A DNA stretch of 5,379 bases, taken from positions 1 through 5,379 of the forward strand of contig JAJDCE010000131.1 of assembly GCA_029260985.1 (NCBI GenBank), in the 5' to 3' direction. Under the pieces are notes generated by a model. The model worked only from the letters and a program-made list of their open reading frames with translations, made no database searches and was not told the origin of the DNA. Position numbers and translations under genes: made by a program. Positions 1-3,962 of this stretch are shown in pieces (position 1 is the first letter of the stretch; the number at the start of each line of letters is the position of its first letter). This DNA is from Patescibacteria group bacterium. Its GTDB lineage: Bacteria; Patescibacteriota; Gracilibacteria; UM-FILTER-43-11.

Positions 1-635
1 CATATTATGTATTTAACTGCGCAAATATTGACTACTGTGAACAAATTTATAACTGCCAGAATTTATTTGGATGCATTGGGTTAAAACATGAAAATCACTG
101 TATTTTAAATAAGCAGTACTCCAAAGAGGAATATGAGGAGCTCAGACAAAAGATAGTCGAGCATATGAAAAAGACTGGGGAGTGGGGGCAGTTCCTGCCA
201 AAAGAACTCTCTTGTTTCAGCTACAATGAATCAACTGCTCATCAGTATTACCCTAAAACAAAGGAAGAGGCTATAGGTCAGGGATTTAAATGGATGGATG
301 AAGAACAGAAAGATTATAAACCTCAAACCTATCAAATCCCCGACAACATCAAAGATATTGATAATGTGATATTGCAAGAGGTATTGGCTTGTGATGACTG
401 TAAAAGGAATTTCAAGATAGTTGAACAGGAATTAAAATTTTATCGTCAAAACAATATTCCCATCCCACACAAATGTTCCGAATGTCGTCATAAAGTTAGG
501 ATGGACTTAAGGAGCCCGAAAAAGCTGTATAATGGACAGTGTCAGAAATGCTCTGTAGATATCCAAACCTCATACGCTCCAGATAGGCCAGAGAAAGTTT
601 ACTGTGAGAACTGTTATTTAAAGGAAGTTTACTAA
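1..635 (+). CDS. Gene 1 (5'-truncated): zinc-ribbon/12-residue-repeat protein, C-terminal part
   Basis: The frame is open from base 3 to the TAA at 633-635, giving 210 visible residues; the start lies left of the window. The ATG at 165 is internal, because the frame upstream of it encodes the same repeat and cap seen in genes 2-4. In order the visible part shows the end of the second 12-residue repeat array (residues about 1-31), the conserved cap CILNKQYSKEEYEEL (33-47) ending in GEWGQFLP, a YYPKTKEEA stretch, a charged linker, and a complete C-terminal module with four C-x2-C pairs (Cys 130/133, 158/161, 180/183, 201/204). This suggests two intact structural zinc sites. The protein ends CYLKEVY. 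Its stop overlaps the start of gene 2 by one base, so the two are probably cotranscribed and translationally coupled. Function is unknown. The C-terminal linker and module resemble genes 3 and 4 more than adjacent gene 2. Confidence 0.93.
   Translation, partial: YYVFNCANIDYCEQIYNCQNLFGCIGLKHENHCILNKQYSKEEYEELRQKIVEHMKKTGEWGQFLPKELSCFSYNESTAHQYYPKTKEEAIGQGFKWMDEEQKDYKPQTYQIPDNIKDIDNVILQEVLACDDCKRNFKIVEQELKFYRQNNIPIPHKCSECRHKVRMDLRSPKKLYNGQCQKCSVDIQTSYAPDRPEKVYCENCYLKEVY
3..95 (+). repeat. End of second 12-residue repeat array, gene 1
   Basis: About two and a half repeats are visible. The last two are NIDYCEQIYNCQ and NLFGCIGLKHEN, in the same register as the last repeats of gene 2. Confidence 0.7.
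99..200 (+). repeat. Conserved cap segment after second array, gene 1
   Basis: 34 codons from CILNKQY to GEWGQFLP, same length in all four genes. Predicted amphipathic helix closing the solenoid. This copy is the most divergent (ELRQKIVEH where the others have LVPKIIEH). Confidence 0.75.
390..614 (+). other. C-terminal double zinc-ribbon module of gene 1 (all 8 Cys)
   Basis: Four C-x2-C knuckles: CDDC, CSEC, CQKC and CENC. The second Cys of each pair is 25, 19 and 18 residues from the first Cys of the next. Around them are KIVEQELKFYR, PIPHK and SYAPDRPEKVYCE. It is predicted to bind two structural Zn ions, pairing knuckles 1+2 and 3+4. Confidence 0.8.
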
Positions 636-637
636 TG
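633..637 (+). promoter_or_regulatory. TAATG stop/start overlap, gene 1 to gene 2
   Basis: The last A of the gene 1 TAA is the first A of the gene 2 ATG. A weak purine stretch (AGGA at 622-625) lies nine bases before the ATG, but it is also coding for Lys-Glu of gene 1. Termination-reinitiation coupling is the likely way gene 2 is translated; this is inference from the geometry. Confidence 0.8.
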
Positions 638-2317
638 CCAAACTGCAAACAATGCAAATCACCGTTCGAAATAGCCGATAAAGATCGAAAATTGCTTGAA
701 AAAGTAAGCCCTGTTATCAATGGTCAAAAACAGCTTATTCCCGAGCCAACGCATTGCTTTGATTGCAGGCAGCAACGGCGCCTGGCCTGGAGGAATGAGC
801 GATATATGTATAAAAGGAAATGTGATTTCAGCGGAGAAGAGATTATTTCAATGTATCCGCCTAATTCTCCTTTTAAAATATATAAGCAGGATATTTGGTG
901 GTCAGATAAATGGAACGCGCTCGATTACGGGAGAGATTTTGATTTCAGCCGGCCATTTTATGAACAATTCCGGGAATTGCAGTTAGAGGTTCCCCGGGTT
1001 GCCCTTGTTAACAAGCAAAGTGAGAACGCCGAATATACAAACCACGCCGCTAACAATAAAAATTGCTACCTTTCTTCAGTTGTTTTCGGCTGTGAGGATA
1101 TTTACTATACCGACTGGGCCATAGATCATTGTAAAGATTGCGTTGATTGTTCTTATTTACTGGAAGGTAGTGAAATTTGTTATGAAACTTATTATGCCTG
1201 GGGTAGTTACATGACTTTTTACAGCGATTTTATCAAACGCTGTAAAAATATCTGGTTCTGTTATGACTGCATCAATTGCGAAGACTCCTTTATGTGCTGG
1301 AATTTAAGGAATAAGAAGTATTGTATTCGTAATAAGCAGTACACCAAGGAAGAATATGAAGCAGAAATGGCCAAAATATTCCCTTTTTCATATTCAGGAT
1401 TACAGAAACATCGAAAAGAATATCTTAAATCAAAAGAAGAAATAGCCATTCATCCTGCAATATATTCAATTCAAACCACAGGCTCTACAGGAGATTTACT
1501 TTTTAATAGCAAAAATTGTACTGCCTGTTTTGACTCAGTAAATATGGAAGACTGCCGTTACTGCGTTGATGCTATCGATGTAAAAGATTCTATGAGTATA
1601 TATCACGTAGGATGGTCTGAGCTAATGTATGAATGTCATGCGATCAGTACTGGTTTTAATTGTTTGTTTTGCCATTTTACGTATGACAACAGGAACTCGA
1701 TTTGTTGTGATTGTACGCAAAATTGCAGTAATGTATTCGGCTGTGCAGGTCTAAACCAGAAGAAGTACTGCATTTTGAATAAACAATATTCAAAGGAGGA
1801 GTATGAAGAGCTCGTTCCCAAAATCATTGAACATATGAGAAAGACAGGAGAGTGGGGTGAATTTTTCCCCATTTCATTTTCGCCTTTTGGTTACAGCCAA
1901 AGCAGAGCTAAAGAATATTATCCGCTCACCAAAGAGGAAGCTATTTCCCAAAATATCCCCTGGTCAGATTACCAGTCTCCAAAGCCTCAGGCTGGTAAGG
2001 TCATTCCGGCATCCCAACTTCCTGAACTGATCAAGGATATTCCAAATGATATTTTAAACTGGGCGATTGAGTGTGAGGTTACCGGCCGGCCGTTTAAAAT
2101 CATTAAGCCTGAATTGGATTTTTATCGTCGAACAGGTTTACCAGTGCCTCGTAGACATCCTGATCAGCGCTACGAAGACCGAATGGAAACACGGAATCCA
2201 CGTAGATTGTGGAATAGGGAATGTAGCAAATGCAGCAAGCCTGTTGAAACCAGTTATGCGCCGCAACGTAAGGCGATTATTTATTGTGAGGATTGTTACT
2301 TAAAAACCATTTACTAA
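635..2317 (+). CDS. Gene 2: two-lobed zinc-ribbon/12-residue-repeat protein, 560 aa
   Basis: Complete gene. The ATG at 635 is chosen because it overlaps the gene 1 stop and gives the MPNCKQC start shared with genes 3 and 4. It has 35 Cys. N-terminal module: C4/C7 and C41/C44 form one intact predicted zinc site, while the second site keeps only C63; its partners are S66, K84 and I87. The FDFSRPF motif is near 102-108. First repeat array 131-228, cap 229-245, linker to about 290, second array 294-377 (seven gapless 12-mers), conserved cap 379-412. C-terminal module: first site degenerate (C480, T483, H508, Q511), second intact (C530/C533, C551/C554). The spacing between its first two knuckle pairs is nine residues longer than in genes 3 and 4 (insert near residues 24-38). 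The linker before the last module differs from genes 1, 3 and 4. No signal peptide or membrane segment. Role unknown; a metal-stabilised scaffold is an inference. Confidence 0.96.
   Translation: MPNCKQCKSPFEIADKDRKLLEKVSPVINGQKQLIPEPTHCFDCRQQRRLAWRNERYMYKRKCDFSGEEIISMYPPNSPFKIYKQDIWWSDKWNALDYGRDFDFSRPFYEQFRELQLEVPRVALVNKQSENAEYTNHAANNKNCYLSSVVFGCEDIYYTDWAIDHCKDCVDCSYLLEGSEICYETYYAWGSYMTFYSDFIKRCKNIWFCYDCINCEDSFMCWNLRNKKYCIRNKQYTKEEYEAEMAKIFPFSYSGLQKHRKEYLKSKEEIAIHPAIYSIQTTGSTGDLLFNSKNCTACFDSVNMEDCRYCVDAIDVKDSMSIYHVGWSELMYECHAISTGFNCLFCHFTYDNRNSICCDCTQNCSNVFGCAGLNQKKYCILNKQYSKEEYEELVPKIIEHMRKTGEWGEFFPISFSPFGYSQSRAKEYYPLTKEEAISQNIPWSDYQSPKPQAGKVIPASQLPELIKDIPNDILNWAIECEVTGRPFKIIKPELDFYRRTGLPVPRRHPDQRYEDRMETRNPRRLWNRECSKCSKPVETSYAPQRKAIIYCEDCYLKTIY
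644..895 (+). other. N-terminal zinc-ribbon module of gene 2 (second site degenerate)
   Basis: Site A is intact (C4, C7, C41, C44). Site B keeps C63 only; S66, K84 and I87 occupy the other ligand positions while the surrounding IISMYPP...IYKQDIWW framework is kept. Knuckles 1 and 2 are separated by nine extra residues compared with genes 3 and 4. Confidence 0.75.
1025..1318 (+). repeat. First 12-residue repeat array, gene 2 (8 repeats)
   Basis: Residues 131-228. Examples: NCYLSSVVFGCE, MTFYSDFIKRCK, NIWFCYDCINCE, DSFMCWNLRNKK. Repeats 3 and 4 have 13 residues. The pattern is roughly N/D at position 1, Cys/Ser at 2, aromatic at 4, Cys/Ser/Thr at 5, and Lys/Glu at 12. A beta-solenoid is the likely fold. 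Confidence 0.75.
1514..1765 (+). repeat. Second 12-residue repeat array, gene 2 (7 repeats, gapless)
   Basis: Residues 294-377 divide into seven 12-mers without indels, from NCTACFDSVNME and DCRYCVDAIDVK to NSICCDCTQNCS and NVFGCAGLNQKK. The conserved cap follows directly. Confidence 0.8.
1769..1870 (+). repeat. Conserved cap segment after second array, gene 2
   Basis: Residues 379-412, CILNKQY to GEWGEFFP. It differs from the gene 3 copy at 16 of 102 bases by eye, most of them synonymous, with only three amino-acid changes. Confidence 0.78.
2072..2296 (+). other. C-terminal zinc-ribbon module of gene 2 (first site degenerate)
   Basis: Site A has C480, T483, H508 and Q511, so it has lost most ligands. 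Site B is intact (C530, C533, C551, C554). Module length and spacing (25, 19, 18) are unchanged, so the fold is probably kept. H508 could in principle still be a ligand. Confidence 0.75.
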
Positions 2318-2319
2318 TG
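2315..2319 (+). promoter_or_regulatory. TAATG stop/start overlap, gene 2 to gene 3
   Basis: Same one-base overlap as the preceding junction. No Shine-Dalgarno-like purine run is present at a usable distance (the upstream bases read TTAAAAACCATTTAC), so independent initiation looks weak and coupling to gene 2 termination is likely. This junction also decides the start of gene 3. Confidence 0.8.
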
Positions 2320-3960
2320 CCAAGCTGCAAACAGTGCACATCACCGTTCGAAATAACTGATGAAGACCGTCAGCTTTTGGATAAATTTGAAGTTCCGGAT
2401 CCAACATTTTGTCCACCTTGCCGCTCACAGCGACGGCTATCATGGAGGAATGAACGAAATCTGTATAAACGAAAATGTGATTTAACGGGTAAAAATATTG
2501 TCTCAATTTATTCTCCAGATAAACCTTTTAAGGTATATGGGCTAGATGCATTTTACTCAGACGACTGGGATGGATTAACATATGGGATGGACTTCGACTT
2601 CAGCCGCCCCTTTTTCGAGCAGTATAAAGAACTTCAAAGCAAAGCCCCTCGTATCGGCCTGATCGTTACCAATAACGAAAACTGCCCCTATATCAATCAG
2701 TCCTGGAACTGTAAGAATTGCCATATGTGTTTTGATATGGGTTTTTCTGAAGATGTTATGTATTCAGATATGGTGTATCACTCAAAGAATATTATGGATT
2801 CAACGATGATCCGCAATTCTGAACTTTCTTACTCCCTTGTAGACAGTATAAAATGTTACAACTCATTTTGGCTGCAGGACTGTAACAATTGTAATGACGC
2901 TTATTTTAGCTATGACTGCAATCAGTGCAGTAATATCGCATTTTGTTACAATTTGAGGAATAAGAAGAATTATCTATTTAATGAGCAGGTCAGTGAAGAG
3001 GAATTTAAAAAAGTACTAAAAGATATAAAATCGGGATCATATGAAAAATGGAAAATGTATATTGATAAATTCAAAAATGAAGTACTTCCAAAGGCAATCC
3101 GTAAGGAAAATCACAATTTACAAAATGAAAATTGTACAGGGGATTACATATTAAAATCACGTAACTGTCACCATTGCTACGATGCTGAAACTAGTGAAAA
3201 TTGCCGTTATTCAACAAGGCTCGATGAGAGAATAATATCCTGTATGGATCTGGATAACGCATCAATTGCTGAGCTTGTTTACGATAGCGTTACAGTCACC
3301 GGTTATAACGTCCGTTTTACACATATGAGCTACCATCAGAACAACAGCAACCTCACTTATTGCGACTCTTTAAGGCTGTGTTCAGATTGCTTTGGGTGTA
3401 TTAGTTTAAAGAATAAAAAATACTGCATTCTCAATAAGCAATATTCAAAAGAGGAGTACGAAAAGCTCGTCCCCAAAATCATAGAGCACATGAAAAGCAC
3501 TGGTGAGTGGGGTGAATTCTTCCCCGCAAATCTCTCACCTTTTGCTTATAACGAAACCTGTGCTCAGGAGTACTATCCGCTTACTAAAGAAGAGGTTTTG
3601 CGGAGAGGGTTGAAGTGGAAGGAGGTTGACCAAAAAGATTATCAGAAACAGATATACGACTTGCCTGACAACATAGACGAAGTAACTGACGGGATCATGA
3701 ATGAGGTATTGGCATGTATGGATTGCGGAAAAAATTACAAAATTATTTCCAAAGAACTAAAATTCTACCGGAATATAGGCCTACCGATTCCTCATAAATG
3801 CCATGAGTGCCGTCATAATGAGCGTATTGCATTACGGAATCCACGAATGCTTTTTGAGCGCAAATGTGAAAAATGCCAATCCGACATCCAGACCACCTAT
3901 TCACCCGATCGCCCGGAAAAAGTTTACTGCGAAGAGTGTTATCTAAAATCCGTCTACTGA
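2317..3960 (+). CDS. Gene 3: two-lobed zinc-ribbon/12-residue-repeat protein, 547 aa
   Basis: Complete gene. The start is placed at ATG 2317, not at the upstream in-frame ATG 2293. Position 2317 gives MPSCKQC, matching its paralogs, and a TAATG overlap with gene 2; the upstream option would add eight unrelated residues inside gene 2. It has 34 Cys. N-terminal module: C4/C7/C32/C35 intact, second site C54 with T57, G75 and A78 in place of ligands. First array 122-217 is exactly eight 12-residue repeats without gaps. A lysine-rich helical linker follows (about 220-270). Second array 283-368 is less regular. Conserved cap 370-403. C-terminal module has all eight Cys (467/470, 495/498, 517/520, 538/541). 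Several central repeats of the first array have no Cys. It ends in TGA, unlike the TAA of genes 1 and 2. Function unknown. Confidence 0.96.
   Translation: MPSCKQCTSPFEITDEDRQLLDKFEVPDPTFCPPCRSQRRLSWRNERNLYKRKCDLTGKNIVSIYSPDKPFKVYGLDAFYSDDWDGLTYGMDFDFSRPFFEQYKELQSKAPRIGLIVTNNENCPYINQSWNCKNCHMCFDMGFSEDVMYSDMVYHSKNIMDSTMIRNSELSYSLVDSIKCYNSFWLQDCNNCNDAYFSYDCNQCSNIAFCYNLRNKKNYLFNEQVSEEEFKKVLKDIKSGSYEKWKMYIDKFKNEVLPKAIRKENHNLQNENCTGDYILKSRNCHHCYDAETSENCRYSTRLDERIISCMDLDNASIAELVYDSVTVTGYNVRFTHMSYHQNNSNLTYCDSLRLCSDCFGCISLKNKKYCILNKQYSKEEYEKLVPKIIEHMKSTGEWGEFFPANLSPFAYNETCAQEYYPLTKEEVLRRGLKWKEVDQKDYQKQIYDLPDNIDEVTDGIMNEVLACMDCGKNYKIISKELKFYRNIGLPIPHKCHECRHNERIALRNPRMLFERKCEKCQSDIQTTYSPDRPEKVYCEECYLKSVY
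2326..2550 (+). other. N-terminal zinc-ribbon module of gene 3 (second site degenerate)
   Basis: Site A is C4, C7, C32, C35. Site B is C54, T57, G75, A78. The IVSIYSPDKPFKVY framework between the lost knuckles is kept. Spacing is identical to the C-terminal module of the same protein. Confidence 0.78.
2680..2967 (+). repeat. First 12-residue repeat array, gene 3 (8 repeats, gapless)
   Basis: Residues 122-217 are exactly 8 x 12: they include NCPYINQSWNCK, NCHMCFDMGFSE, DVMYSDMVYHSK, NIMDSTMIRNSE and DAYFSYDCNQCS, ending in NIAFCYNLRNKK. The clearest array in the window. The third and fourth repeats lack Cys and carry Ser or aliphatic residues instead. Confidence 0.82.
3163..3420 (+). repeat. 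Second 12-residue repeat array, gene 3 (about 7, irregular)
   Basis: Residues 283-368. NCHHCYDAETSE and NCRYSTRLDERI are clear, then units of 13, 11, 12 and about 14 residues before DCFGCISLKNKK. Total length is 7 x 12 plus 2, so the number of units matches the paralogs. Confidence 0.68.
3424..3525 (+). repeat. Conserved cap segment after second array, gene 3
   Basis: Residues 370-403, CILNKQY to GEWGEFFP, joined directly to the last repeat DCFGCISLKNKK and its Tyr. Confidence 0.78.
3715..3939 (+). other. C-terminal double zinc-ribbon module of gene 3 (all 8 Cys)
   Basis: CMDC, CHEC, CEKC and CEEC at residues 467, 495, 517 and 538. Each ligand position is exactly 463 residues after its N-terminal counterpart. 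Two structural Zn sites are predicted. Confidence 0.82.
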
Positions 3961-3962
3961 TG
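3958..3962 (+). promoter_or_regulatory. TGATG stop/start overlap, gene 3 to gene 4
   Basis: Same geometry, but with TGA instead of TAA. No Shine-Dalgarno-like run is seen just upstream. TGA at the position where paralogs use TAA indicates TGA is read as stop in this genome. Reading through it would add only 12 codons before a TAA at 3997-3999 and would not fuse the two proteins. Confidence 0.8.

Noticed and set aside
165..635. ATG at 165 as the start of a small 156-residue gene
   Set aside because: The frame is open upstream to the window edge and encodes the repeat end and cap found before the equivalent Met in genes 2-4 (HM-K/R-x-TGEWG). The Met is internal.
1025..1318. Metallothionein-like protein
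   Set aside because: Cys are spaced on a 12-residue period with aromatic, Asn and charged residues between them, and the protein is far longer than metallothioneins.
2293..2316. Upstream start for gene 3 giving an extra MLLKNHLL
   Set aside because: It lies inside gene 2, lacks a ribosome binding site, has no counterpart in the paralogs, and breaks the shared overlap geometry and MP-[NS]-CKQC start.
635..2317. CoA-transferase (CaiB/BaiF) identity, a label I recall being attached to similar database entries
   Set aside because: Nothing in the sequence resembles a CoA-transferase; the content is zinc knuckles and 12-residue repeats, so such a label would be a propagated error.
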